From the NCBI GenBank assembly GCA_044508675.1, contig JBIQHF010000007.1, forward strand, positions 61,781 to 125,780: 64,000 nucleotides of DNA, written 5' to 3'. The translations under genes were made by a program, and so were the position numbers. This DNA is from Raineyella sp044508675 (GTDB lineage: Bacteria; Actinomycetota; Actinomycetes; Propionibacteriales; Propionibacteriaceae). Of the stretch, positions 45,121 through 53,789 are shown piece after piece (the first letter of the stretch is position 1; each line of letters begins with the position of its first letter). The notes below the pieces were generated by a model. The model searched no databases. It saw only the letters and a program-made list of their open reading frames with translations, and had not been told where the DNA came from.

Positions 45121-45510
45121 ATGACCGCCGATCAGGCCACTGACCTGTCCTTGGCCGCCGCTGCCCTCGACCAGGCCGGTGACGGGATCATCGCCATCGA
45201 CCGGGACGGCATCATCCGGATCTGGAACCAGAAGTGCACCGAGCTCTTCGGGTTCACTGCCGAGCAGGCCCTGGGTCAGAACGTGGAGATCATCATCCCG
45301 CCGAACCTTCGGGACGCCCACGAGCGAGGTTTCAACGCCGCGATGGAATCGGGCCACATCGCCTCCGACGGGAAGGCGCGCCGCACCAAGGGCATCACTG
45401 CGGACGGCGGGAAGGTCTACGTCACGATGACCTTCGCCGTCATCAACGGATCGGACGGTGCAGCCGTCGGCGCCGTCGCCGTGGCCCGGGAGTACGTCAG
45501 GGAGGGCTGA
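45121..45510 (+). CDS. stand-alone PAS domain protein
   Basis: 129 residues forming one PAS domain: LDQAGDGIIAIDRDGIIRIWNQ, FGFTAEQALGQNV, and the C-terminal strands VTMTFAVINGSDGAAVGAVAVA. No output domain is attached, so it probably senses a ligand or redox state and acts on a partner. ATG at 45121 follows GAGAGGA; the region upstream was broken in assembly. No kinase or regulator gene is adjacent. Confidence 0.82.
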   Translation: MTADQATDLSLAAAALDQAGDGIIAIDRDGIIRIWNQKCTELFGFTAEQALGQNVEIIIPPNLRDAHERGFNAAMESGHIASDGKARRTKGITADGGKVYVTMTFAVINGSDGAAVGAVAVAREYVREG

Positions 45511-45738
45511 GCCGGGGGCGTGGTTCTGGTCGTTCGCGGACGACCGGTACGTGCAGGGCCGGTTCGGCGGGCTCGCCACGGTCGGAGGCTCTGGTATGTT
45601 ACCGGAGGTCCGGGGGTGCAGCCCGGCGCTGTGGTGTGCCCCACCAGGCCCGCACACAGGCGGGCCGATCGTCAGGTGTCACATGCCGATGATCCTGCCT
45701 GCGCTCCAGAACGTATGAAATCGAGGAACCGATCGCCT

Positions 45739-47091
45739 ATGACCGCAGCGCCAGGAGAGAACGCGACAGCCGCCGAGGGGCAGGACCCCGGCCTCCCGGA
45801 CCATCCGGCCGTCAAGGGCCCGAACCTGACCGGTCCGGTGCAGGCGAGTACCGTGCAGGCGGGTGCGGTGGCCACCAAGGATCCCGCTGCTGGTCGTACG
45901 CCCTCCGGGGCGGTCGCGACGCTGAGGCGTACGTTCGACATCTGGGGTCCGATCGCGATCTTTCTGCTGTTCCAGGCCGTGGCGGCGATTTTCATCAGCA
46001 TCCTGTCGGGCCGCCAGGTCGCGATGCCCGGGACCACGGCCCACACCTACATGTACAACCCGCTGCCCGCCGACCCCGGTTACTTCGGGATCATCACCAA
46101 CTGGGACGGCCAGTGGTACCAGCACATTGCCACTGAGGGGTACGGCGGCGTCAGTCCGCACGGCAACAGCGCCCGCGAGATCAACCACACCTGGGCGTTC
46201 CCGCCCGGTTTCCCCTTCGTGACCTCCCTGGTGATGAAGCTGGGACTGAGCTTTCCGGTCGCCGCGCTGCTGGTGAACCTGGTCTGCGGGTCGGCCAGCA
46301 TGGTCCTGCTGTACCGGCTGCTCAAGCAGAAGCAGGGGACCTTCTTCGCAGTGGCCGGGTTGGTCCTGGTCAACAGCTTCGTCACGGCTCCGCTGTTCCA
46401 GGCCGCCTACAGTGAGTCGATGGCCCTCCTGCTGCTGGTGACCTGCTTCCTGCTGCTGGTCAACCGGCGCTATGCGTGGGCCATCGTCGCTGTCGTGGCA
46501 CTCAGCCTGGTCCGCGTCATCACCCCACCGTTCGGCCTGGTGGTTCTGGTCCACCTCATCGTCCGCTGGCGGAACCGCAAGGAGGACCCCTTCAGCCTGC
46601 GTGACCAGGTCCTGGTGGTGGTGCTGGGCCTGGTCTCCGCTGCCGGTGCCGTGACCTGGTCCCTGCTGTCCCGGGTGATCAGCAGCACCCCGCAGGCCGC
46701 CAGTACTCGCGTGTCCGACACGAGGATCGGGACCTGGTTCACCGAGACGTACGCCTGGCACGGCTGGTGGTTCCCGACCTTGATCGTGGTGCTGCTGGTG
46801 GGTGCGTTCGTGGTGGCCCAGCTGCCGATGATGCGGGGCTGGGGTCCGGAGATCAACACCTGGCTGTGGGCCTATCCGCTGTTCCTGGCTTTCGTCACCG
46901 GCCCCAACTACGGACTGCTGCGCTACCTGCTGCTCTGCTTCCCGCTGCTGTTCCCGGTGATCACCTTCCTGGGGCGCGGCAAGCGTTTCGTGGTGGTCAA
47001 GGTGGGCGTCACCGCCGCCGTCGGTGTGGCCCTGCAATGGTGGTGGGTCGGCCATATGCTGGTGATCTACCCCGGCTCGTTCATGCCCTGA
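45739..47091 (+). CDS. PIG-V-like GT-C membrane glycosyltransferase
   Basis: 450 residues: a polar N-terminal 65, then about nine or ten transmembrane helices. The first extracytoplasmic loop has NWDGQWYQHIATEGY, the acidic site expected of GT-C mannosyltransferases of the PIG-V type, followed by WAFPPGFPF. YSESMALLLL is also conserved in that family. Probably uses a polyprenyl-phosphate sugar donor on the outer face; acceptor unknown. ATG 45739 was chosen (GAGGAA upstream); an in-frame ATG at 45715 is possible. TATGTT near 45594 may be its -10 box. Confidence 0.72.
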   Translation: MTAAPGENATAAEGQDPGLPDHPAVKGPNLTGPVQASTVQAGAVATKDPAAGRTPSGAVATLRRTFDIWGPIAIFLLFQAVAAIFISILSGRQVAMPGTTAHTYMYNPLPADPGYFGIITNWDGQWYQHIATEGYGGVSPHGNSAREINHTWAFPPGFPFVTSLVMKLGLSFPVAALLVNLVCGSASMVLLYRLLKQKQGTFFAVAGLVLVNSFVTAPLFQAAYSESMALLLLVTCFLLLVNRRYAWAIVAVVALSLVRVITPPFGLVVLVHLIVRWRNRKEDPFSLRDQVLVVVLGLVSAAGAVTWSLLSRVISSTPQAASTRVSDTRIGTWFTETYAWHGWWFPTLIVVLLVGAFVVAQLPMMRGWGPEINTWLWAYPLFLAFVTGPNYGLLRYLLLCFPLLFPVITFLGRGKRFVVVKVGVTAAVGVALQWWWVGHMLVIYPGSFMP

Positions 47092-47175
47092 CCGGGCCGG
47101 GCCGCCGGCTTGGTACGGTTCGGAACGGGCCCCACGCCAGGGGCCGGCAGGCCGTACGTCCGAGGAAAGAGTGCC

Positions 47176-47466
47176 ATGGGCCAGGGCAGGAACCGTTTCA
47201 CCGAGAAGATCGAGGTCACCGGCGACCAGCTCGTCACCACGATCAAGGAGTTGTACGCCGATGCGAACGCGAAGCGCGTGGTCATCCGCGACCAGTCGGG
47301 CCGGGAGCTGCTCAGCGTGCCCCTCACCTTCGGGGTGGCCGGTGGGGCGCTGCTGGCGCTGACCGCTCCCGTGGTCGCCGCGGTGGCCGCCATCGGCGGG
47401 GCCGTCTCCCGGGTCACGCTCGACATCGAGCGTGAGGGCACGCCTCCCGGCGACGCCGACGCCTGA
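47176..47466 (+). CDS. DUF4342 family protein
   Basis: 96 residues with the DUF4342 pattern: KIEVTGDQLVTTIKELYADANAKRVVI, then IRDQSGRELLSVPLTFGVAGG, and one hydrophobic helix (about 52-74). Probably a small membrane-associated protein; function unknown. ATG follows CGAGGAAAG. It faces the convergent OsmC gene 100 bp away. Confidence 0.8.
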   Translation: MGQGRNRFTEKIEVTGDQLVTTIKELYADANAKRVVIRDQSGRELLSVPLTFGVAGGALLALTAPVVAAVAAIGGAVSRVTLDIEREGTPPGDADA

Positions 47467-47566
47467 CCTGTCGCCCGACCTGTCCGATACCCACAGGCGT
47501 GCCCCCACCCGACGGAGCGGGCGGGGCCGCTGTGGAGACGTCGTTGGTCTGTGCAGGTGTCGGCCG

Positions 47567-48004
47567 TCAGCCGACCGTGACGGTCTTGTCCGTCACTGCA
47601 CCGAGTGCGGCACCGATGGGGCAGTTCGTTTTCGCCCACTCCGCCTCGGCGGCGAACTCCGCATCGGAGAGCCCGGGCACCTCGCCCTTCACCGCGATGA
47701 CGATCTTCGAGACCTTCGCGCCGTCGTCCCCGACTTCGAAGGTGACGGTGACCGAGGTCTCCAGGCTGGTCGGCGGGTGGCCGCCCTGGGCGAGCTTGTT
47801 GGAGAGGGCCATCGAGTAGCAGGTCGAGTAGGCGGCGGCGAGGAGTTCCTCCGGGTTGGTGGCTCCGGTTTCCGGGGTGGTGCGCTTGGACCAGGCCACG
47901 TCGAAGGTCTGCAGGCCCGAGGTGTCCATCGACGTGGTGCCGTTGCCGGACATCAGGTCGCCCTGCCATCGGGTGGTGGAAGTGGAGCTGGCTCGTGTTC
48001 CCAT
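47567..48004 (-). CDS. OsmC-like organic hydroperoxide peroxidase
   Basis: 145 residues of the OsmC/Ohr fold. The two catalytic cysteines are C62 (AYSTCYSMAL) and C128 (KTNCPIGAAL), spaced as in OsmC. It reduces organic peroxides with a dithiol donor. ATG at 48004 with GGAGAA upstream was chosen over an earlier in-frame start. The preceding 500 bp on its 5' side hold no clear gene, so its promoter must lie there. Confidence 0.9.
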   Translation of the reverse strand: MGTRASSTSTTRWQGDLMSGNGTTSMDTSGLQTFDVAWSKRTTPETGATNPEELLAAAYSTCYSMALSNKLAQGGHPPTSLETSVTVTFEVGDDGAKVSKIVIAVKGEVPGLSDAEFAAEAEWAKTNCPIGAALGAVTDKTVTVG

Positions 48005-48467
48005 CAGCGTTTCTCCTTGTGGGGGCGCAGGTCCGAGCCGTGTCGGACGAAGCACCTGCACGTCCCGACCTCACGCCGTGGTATGTCTTGCCTCACCTCG
48101 ATGGTAGGCGCAGGCCGGTCGTACGTCGACATCATCCTCGCTGGGGCGGTCTGGTCGACGCACCCTCCCCACTCCCGACCTGTTGGCGTGGCCGGCGGGT
48201 GTTGCCACGGCCCATGAGCCCCGACGGTTCGGGGCAACGCCCCCGGTGAACCGTCGCGGATGTTGAGTGCGGGGGCGGACGTGCCGGCGCTGCGGCGGAT
48301 CTCCTGTTCAGCCGCTGCACTCGTGTCGTCCGCAGCCGCAGCCGACATCCGCGGTGTGGTCGGCGTCCGGGCGCAACGTCCGCGGACGAGGAGGCCGTCC
48401 GCGGAAGTCAGGCCGCTCCGGGTCAGACCTCCACGGCAAGCTCGCAGCAAGCCCTGGGTCGGGTCGA
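48005..48467. other. gene-free stretch
   Basis: About 460 bp between the OsmC gene and the promoter of the Cys-rich gene. Open frames on both strands cross it but show no homology and no plausible start. The only clear sequence feature is the palindrome CGTCCGCGGACG (48377-48388), with a related GTCCGCGG nearby at 48397. It must hold the promoter of the minus-strand OsmC gene. Confidence 0.5.
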
Positions 48468-48496
48468 TTCCCGAAAAATGCCCCAGGGGGTATACT
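48468..48496 (+). promoter_or_regulatory. promoter overlapped by a CsoR-like operator
   Basis: TTCCCG (48468-48473), a 17-nt spacer and TATACT (48491-48496). Across the -10 lies ATGCCCC-AG-GGGGTAT (48478-48493), a G/C-tract dyad with one mismatch, resembling sites of CsoR/RcnR/CstR-family repressors that sense Cu, Ni or sulfide-type ligands. A second dyad, ACTTCC-G-GGAAGT (48494-48506), follows at the likely transcription start. Confidence 0.55.
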
Positions 48497-48528
48497 TCCG
48501 GGAAGTGCCAGCCACGAGGAGGACCGCG

Positions 48529-48747
48529 ATGGACGACCGTATCTGCTATGACTTCTTCTGCCCGAAGTTCGGCAGCTGCGTACGAGCCCGGGGCAAGGGC
48601 TGCGCCGTACGCGAGCAGGAGTACACGCTCCCGGACGGCCGATCCAGCCAGGTCCAGCCCGGTGAGTGCACCAAGGACAACGGGTTCGCGCTGTACAGCC
48701 CGGACTCGTGGGCCCGGCGCCAGGAGTTCCGGGCCCGCATGGGCTGA
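48529..48747 (+). CDS. 72-aa cysteine-rich protein, unknown
   Basis: 72 residues from the ATG at 48529, which follows GAGGAGG. Five cysteines at 6, 11, 17, 25 and 47 (ICYDFFCPKFGSC, KGC, GEC), many aromatic and basic residues, no signal peptide. No family recognised. The CsoR-like operator over its promoter suggests that it answers to a metal or reactive sulfur species; binding copper or zinc through its cysteines is a reasonable hypothesis. An in-frame ATG at 48478 lies inside the promoter and is unlikely. The MFS exporter gene follows after 44 bp. Confidence 0.6.
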   Translation: MDDRICYDFFCPKFGSCVRARGKGCAVREQEYTLPDGRSSQVQPGECTKDNGFALYSPDSWARRQEFRARMG

Positions 48748-48791
48748 GGCTGCCCTTGCCACGGGAGGACCGCGGGGCAGACACTGGGAAG

Positions 48792-50273
48792 GTGAGCTCC
48801 TCCGGACAGACCCGTGGACCCAGGGGCGTGGACCCGGGCAGCGGTGGCCCGGGCACGGCGGCTGCCTCGCTGTTGCGCAAGTCCCGCCAAGGGCGACTCA
48901 CCCTGTTCGCCGTGACCCTCGGATCGGGGATCGCCTTCCTCGACTCGTCGGTGGTCAACATTGCGCTGCCGACCATCGGCCGGGAGCTGAACAGTTCCCT
49001 GGCGGGTCTGCAGTGGGTGGCCAACGGCTACCTGCTGGCCCTCTCGGCGTTGATCCTGGTCGGCGGGAGCCTGGGGGACCGGCTCGGCCGCAAGAAGGTC
49101 TACCTGATCGGCATGACCTGGTTCGCGATCGCCTCGTTGGCGTGTGCCCTGGCCCCGACCACCGAACTACTGGTCGCGGCCCGCTTCCTGCAGGGCATCG
49201 GTGCTGCCCTGCTGACACCGGGCGGACTGGCGATCATCCAGAGCAGCTTCCACCCCGACGACCGGGCCCCGGCGATCGGGACCTGGGCCGGCCTGTCCGG
49301 GATCGCGGTCGCGATCGGACCGTTCGTCGGCGGCTGGATCCTGGACCAGCTCAGCTGGCCCTGGATCTTCCTGATCAACGTGCCACTGTGCGCCATCGTC
49401 ATCGTGGTCGCCCTGGTGGCGGTGCCCGAGACCCGCGACGCGGACGCGGGTAGGACGTTCGACCTGCCCGGTGCGGCCCTGACCGTGGTGGTGCTGGCCG
49501 CGGCCACCTGGGTACTGATCGGCGGGGCCACGATCCCTGTGGCCATCGCCTTGTCCGTCGCGGGGCTGGCGGTGGTCGGGGCGGTGGCGTTCGTGCTGGT
49601 CGAGCGGCGTGCGGCCGAGCCGCTCATGCCGCTGACCCTGTTCTCCTCCCGGATCTTCTCGGCCGCGAACCTGATGACTTTCCTGGTCTACGGGGCACTG
49701 GGTGCTCTGGGCTTCTTCCTGGTGCTGCAGCTGCAGATCACCTCCGGCTTCTCCCCGCTGGCCTCGGGGCTGGCCCTGTTGCCGCTGACGATCCTGCTGA
49801 TGCTGTTCTCCTCGCCGATGGCTGCGCTGGGCCAGGCGATCGGGCCCCGCCTACCGATGAGCCTGGGACCACTGATCTGCGCGGTCGGCATGCTGGTGCT
49901 GTCCGGGGTGGGACCCGGAACCGGTTGGGCCCTGGTGCTCACCGGGACGACGATCTTCGGGGTCGGGCTGACCATGCTCGTCGCACCGCTGACCGCGGCC
50001 GTGCTCGCCGCGGCGCCCGACCGGTATGCCGGCACCGCCAGCGGCATCAACAACATGGTGGCCAGGACCGGTTCGCTGCTGGCGATCGCGGCATTGCCCG
50101 CGGTGGTGGGGCTCTCCGGTGCGGACTACCAGGACCCGGCCCGGCTCACCGCGGGCTACCGGACCGGGACGTACGTGATCGCCGGTCTGCTCGTGGCCGG
50201 CGGCCTGGTCAGCTGGTTCGGGCTGGCCGGGACACGTCCGGTCCCCAAGCCGGCCGGGACCGGCCAGGCCTGA
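48792..50273 (+). CDS. MFS drug/metabolite exporter (DHA2 family)
   Basis: 493 residues with about 14 transmembrane helices. DHA2 (EmrB/QacA-like) motifs are FLDSSVVNIALPTI (motif D1), GGSLGDRLGRKK (motif A), RFLQGIGAALLTPGGLA (motif B) and the motif C region LSGIAVAIGPFVGGWI. Proton-driven export of drugs or metabolites is expected; substrate unknown. GTG start, with GACACT 6 nt upstream, may be leaderless, or it may be transcribed with the Cys-rich gene 44 bp before it. Confidence 0.9.
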   Translation: MSSSGQTRGPRGVDPGSGGPGTAAASLLRKSRQGRLTLFAVTLGSGIAFLDSSVVNIALPTIGRELNSSLAGLQWVANGYLLALSALILVGGSLGDRLGRKKVYLIGMTWFAIASLACALAPTTELLVAARFLQGIGAALLTPGGLAIIQSSFHPDDRAPAIGTWAGLSGIAVAIGPFVGGWILDQLSWPWIFLINVPLCAIVIVVALVAVPETRDADAGRTFDLPGAALTVVVLAAATWVLIGGATIPVAIALSVAGLAVVGAVAFVLVERRAAEPLMPLTLFSSRIFSAANLMTFLVYGALGALGFFLVLQLQITSGFSPLASGLALLPLTILLMLFSSPMAALGQAIGPRLPMSLGPLICAVGMLVLSGVGPGTGWALVLTGTTIFGVGLTMLVAPLTAAVLAAAPDRYAGTASGINNMVARTGSLLAIAALPAVVGLSGADYQDPARLTAGYRTGTYVIAGLLVAGGLVSWFGLAGTRPVPKPAGTGQA

Positions 50274-50317
50274 GCCCGCGCAGCGGATCGGCTCGGCCGG
50301 CGGACGGCCCCGGTCGG

Positions 50318-51127
50318 CTACCGGGCCTTGCCGCCACGGGTGGAGCCACTGCCCTGCTTGAGCCGGACCTGCATCTCGCGGTCCTGGGTACGGGTCTCCA
50401 GGTACGGCTGGTCGGCGACCAGGGTGCTGAGCTTGCGATGGCCGAAATCGCGCGGGTCGAAGTCGGTGTGGGCACGGTTGAGGTGCTGGCCGAGCAGGCT
50501 CAGGCTCGCCCAGCCGTCGTCACCGCTGGTGGCGTTCACCGCCCGGACCAGGGCGCTCTCCAGGTTGATGGCGCTGCTTTGCGTCTCGGCCGTGGCGCCG
50601 GGCGCCCCGGAGGCCGCTCCCGGCCCGGGGGCCGCCTCGGGGGCGGGCGAGGAGTCCCCGGTGCCGGCGGCGTTGAGGTCCTTGTCGAGCAGTTCGAGGT
50701 AGATGAACTGGTCGACGGCCTTGCGCAGCGACTCCGGGGTGGTGCGCCGGCCCAGTCCGATGACCTTCTTGCCGGACTCGCGCAGCCGGGTCGCCAGGCG
50801 GGTGAAGTCGGAGTCCGACGACACCAGGGCGAACGCCTCGACGTTGCCCTGCCACAGCAGGTCCATCGCATCGATGATCAGTGCGGAGTCGGTGGAGTTC
50901 TTGCCCGTGGTGTACGAGAACTGCTGGACCGGCTGGATGGCCAGCCGGTTCAGTTCCTTCTTCCAGCCGGTCAGGCGGGTGGTGGTCCAGTCGCCGTACG
51001 CACGCTTGATGGTCGGGGTGCCGTATGTCGCCAGCTCCTCCAGCACCGCCGCGGCGTGGGTGGCCGAGACGTTGTCGGCGTCGATGAGCACGGCGATCCG
51101 GGTCGATCCGCTGGTGTCGGTCTGCAT
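50318..51127 (-). CDS. NYN-domain ribonuclease-like protein
   Basis: 269 residues. The N-terminal NYN domain (PIN-like fold) has AVLIDADNV with D16 and D18, KNSTDSALIIDAMDLL and ALVSSDSDFTRLATRL, the acidic set of a metal-dependent nuclease. A Pro/Ala-rich linker (about 155-185) leads to a C-terminal OST-HTH/LOTUS-like RNA-binding region (ESALVRAVNATSGDDGWASL). RNA is the probable substrate. Followed 15 bp downstream... on the opposite side by the FGGY kinase gene, which is read toward it from upstream on the same strand. Confidence 0.85.
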   Translation of the reverse strand: MQTDTSGSTRIAVLIDADNVSATHAAAVLEELATYGTPTIKRAYGDWTTTRLTGWKKELNRLAIQPVQQFSYTTGKNSTDSALIIDAMDLLWQGNVEAFALVSSDSDFTRLATRLRESGKKVIGLGRRTTPESLRKAVDQFIYLELLDKDLNAAGTGDSSPAPEAAPGPGAASGAPGATAETQSSAINLESALVRAVNATSGDDGWASLSLLGQHLNRAHTDFDPRDFGHRKLSTLVADQPYLETRTQDREMQVRLKQGSGSTRGGKAR

Positions 51128-51142
51128 GTCCTCACCCTAGGC

Positions 51143-52627
51143 TCAGCGGAAGTCCGCGCCGAGCCGGCCGTAGCGCTGCAGGAGCCGGGGAACCTCGTCG
51201 TGCATGGTCTCGTAGACCTGCTTGACCTCCTCCGGGACCACGATGCGGGTCTCCTCGGCCGTGCCGCGCAGCAGGTCGTAGCCGGCCTGAAGCGTGTCGA
51301 CCACCCCGAGCGCCGTGGCGCCGAGGATCGCCGCGCCCAGCCCGGAGCCCTCCGCGGCGCCGGTGACGACCAGCGGACGGTTCAGCACACCGGCGACCAC
51401 GTCGCGCCACAACGGGGACCGGAAGACGCCTCCGGTGGCCCGGACCTCCTCGACCCGATTGATCATCCGGAGCCGACGCAGGATCGTCCACAACTGGTAG
51501 GCCACGCCCTCGACCCCGGCCCGCAGGAAGTGGTCGGGGGTGTGCGCCCGGCGGACGTGTAGGAACGCCCCGCGGATCTCGGCGTCCCACAGCGAGGCGC
51601 GTTCGGCGACCAGGTAGGGGACCATGACCAGACCGTCCGCGCCCGGCGGGATCGCCTCGGCCCGCCGGCAGGCCTCGGCGTCGTCACTGCCGGGGGCGTA
51701 CGTCTCGGTCAGCCACCGCTGGACCAGGCCACCGTTGCTGACCGCCCCGCCGGCGACCCAGATGTCGCGGGTCAGGGCGTAGCAGAACAGGCCGGACACC
51801 ACCGCAGGCCTCCGGATCACCATCCGCACCGCCCCGCTGGTGCCGATCGACAGGCCCGCCTTGCCGGGAACCATCGCCCCGGTACCCAGGTTGCCCAGTG
51901 GCCCGTCGCCGGCACCGACCACGACCGGCAGGCCGGAGGGCAGGCCGACCCGGCCGGCGGCCGTGGCGCCCAACTCGATGGTGTCGGTGGTGTCGTGGAT
52001 GGGGGAGAGTTGCTCGGGGCGTACGCCGGAGATCTCGATGGCCTCCGGGTTCCAGTCCCGTGTCTCCATGTCGAGCATCCCGCTGCCGGAGGCGGTCGAC
52101 AGTTCGGTGGCCACGACGCCGGTGAGGACGATCAGGATCCAGTCCTTCAGGCCGATCCAGTGGGCGGTGCTGGAGACCAGCCCCGGGTCGTTGTCGCTGA
52201 ACCAGCGCAGCTTGACCAGCGGCGACATCGGATGGGTCGGGGTGCCGCTGGTGTGGTGCAGGCGTGGTCCGGTGGAGTGCTCGTTGAGGTCCTCGGCCTG
52301 GTGCCAGGCCCGCGAATCAGCCCAGGTCAGCAGCGGGGTCACCGGGCGCAGGTCGGTGTCCAGGCCGATCAGGCCGTGCATCGCCGTACTGATCGAGATG
52401 CCCATCACCCGGGCGGCGTCGACCTGCTCGACGGTCTCGCGCATCGCCTCGAGCACGCCACGTGCGATCGCGTCGGGGTCCTGGACGTGCCAGCCGGGCT
52501 GGGGGTTCAGCAGCGGGTACTCGCGGGAGACGGTGATCCGGACGTCACCGCCGATCGAGAACAGCGAGGCCTTGGCCGAGGTCGTCCCTACGTCCAGGCC
52601 CAGGATGATGTCAGGTGCTGCGCTCAC
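51143..52627 (-). CDS. FGGY-family carbohydrate kinase, gluconokinase-like
   Basis: 494 residues with both FGGY domains: LGLDVGTTSAKASLF near the N terminus, the ADP-binding SIGTSGAVRMV, and GSGLGAAILGA in the C-terminal domain. SISTAMHGLIGLD matches gluconate kinases of this family more than xylulokinases; substrate remains to be shown. GTG at 52627 with AAGGGAG upstream is preferred over a GTG at 52660. No gluconate transporter is adjacent. The NYN gene starts 15 bp after its stop. Confidence 0.85.
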   Translation of the reverse strand: MSAAPDIILGLDVGTTSAKASLFSIGGDVRITVSREYPLLNPQPGWHVQDPDAIARGVLEAMRETVEQVDAARVMGISISTAMHGLIGLDTDLRPVTPLLTWADSRAWHQAEDLNEHSTGPRLHHTSGTPTHPMSPLVKLRWFSDNDPGLVSSTAHWIGLKDWILIVLTGVVATELSTASGSGMLDMETRDWNPEAIEISGVRPEQLSPIHDTTDTIELGATAAGRVGLPSGLPVVVGAGDGPLGNLGTGAMVPGKAGLSIGTSGAVRMVIRRPAVVSGLFCYALTRDIWVAGGAVSNGGLVQRWLTETYAPGSDDAEACRRAEAIPPGADGLVMVPYLVAERASLWDAEIRGAFLHVRRAHTPDHFLRAGVEGVAYQLWTILRRLRMINRVEEVRATGGVFRSPLWRDVVAGVLNRPLVVTGAAEGSGLGAAILGATALGVVDTLQAGYDLLRGTAEETRIVVPEEVKQVYETMHDEVPRLLQRYGRLGADFR

Positions 52628-52735
52628 GGTGCGGAGGCTCCCTTCGGCGGTTGCAGACACCGGCAGGCTACGCGGCCACCACCACGACGTGCTGCCGGAT
52701 GCCCGATGTTGCAGAAAAGGGCTGGTGCCTCCGGC

Positions 52736-53614
52736 TCAGCTGCGGTAGACGATCACCTTGTCGCCGGTGCGGGCCTGGTCGAACAGGCTCTTGACGGCGT
52801 TGTAGTCGCGGACGTTGACGCAGCCGTGCGAGGAACCGTTGTAGCCCCGGGCGGCGAAGTCAGGGGAGTAGTGCACGGCCTGACCACCGGAGAAGAACAT
52901 CGCGAACGGCATCGACGTGTGGTACAGCGTCGAGACGTGGTCGCGGGACTTCCACCCGACCGAGAACTGGCCCTCGCGGGTCGGGGTCAGCTCCGAGCCG
53001 AAGCGTACGTCCATCGTCATCTGCGGCGACCCGTCGATCACCCACACAAGTTTGCTGGTCGTCTTGTCGATGCACATCGTCCGCCCGGTCAGACACCGCG
53101 GATCCAGACCGTTGCTCGTCTCGGTCGACGGCTTGGGGGGAGTGTTGTTCAGCTCGGCCTCGGTCGGCTTGCGGGTCATCGCGTTGACCCGGTCCAGCGT
53201 GGCCCGGTCCACCGCTCCGGTCACCGCCAGGTCACGCTTGGCCTGGAATCCCCGGACCGCCTCGACCGTGGTGTCGTCATAGTTGCCGCTGACCGGGGAG
53301 GAGAACCAGCCGATCTGCTTCAGCCGGGCCTGCAGGTCCTTGACCTCATCGCCGGTCGCGCCGCGCTGCATCAGCGGGGGTCCGGCCGTCGGCTTGGGCT
53401 TCGGCGTGAACGACGGCGCCGGCTGCACCAACTGGCCGACGGGGGCGGCATCAACGCCCTCCGCGCCCGCGTCCGGCTGGTCCGCCGCCTGGCTCGACGC
53501 CGGCGTCGGGGCGCTCGGGGTGGCCTGCAGACTGGGGGCGCATCCGACGAGCAACAGGGCCGCTGCGGCGACCAGCGCCACCAGCCAGCCGCGATTCCGA
53601 TCTGCGGTCTTCAT
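52736..53614 (-). CDS. L,D-transpeptidase lipoprotein with peptidoglycan-binding domain
   Basis: 292 residues. N-terminal signal with lipobox LLVGC (C25), a Pro/Ala-rich linker, a PG-binding-1 domain (about 85-145: GDEVKDLQARLKQIGWFS), and a C-terminal YkuD catalytic domain with the nucleophile in SSHGCVNVRDYN. Forms 3-3 crosslinks in peptidoglycan or attaches proteins, outside the membrane. ATG at 53614 with AGGGGG upstream; a longer frame to 53686 would disrupt the signal peptide. Confidence 0.92.
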   Translation of the reverse strand: MKTADRNRGWLVALVAAAALLLVGCAPSLQATPSAPTPASSQAADQPDAGAEGVDAAPVGQLVQPAPSFTPKPKPTAGPPLMQRGATGDEVKDLQARLKQIGWFSSPVSGNYDDTTVEAVRGFQAKRDLAVTGAVDRATLDRVNAMTRKPTEAELNNTPPKPSTETSNGLDPRCLTGRTMCIDKTTSKLVWVIDGSPQMTMDVRFGSELTPTREGQFSVGWKSRDHVSTLYHTSMPFAMFFSGGQAVHYSPDFAARGYNGSSHGCVNVRDYNAVKSLFDQARTGDKVIVYRS

Positions 53615-53789
53615 GCCATTCCCCCTGGATCCAAGGACGAACCGCATCGCTGTGACGGTCGCCCACCTGTCCCCATGATTGACCACTGAGGCTCGAATTC
53701 ACGGGTCGCGGAGGTCTGATCAGCGACAATTTCCCGCAACTGTGCCGAATCGTTATCGCGCCGCAACCTGAGGCGGCTCGGGGTGAGGC

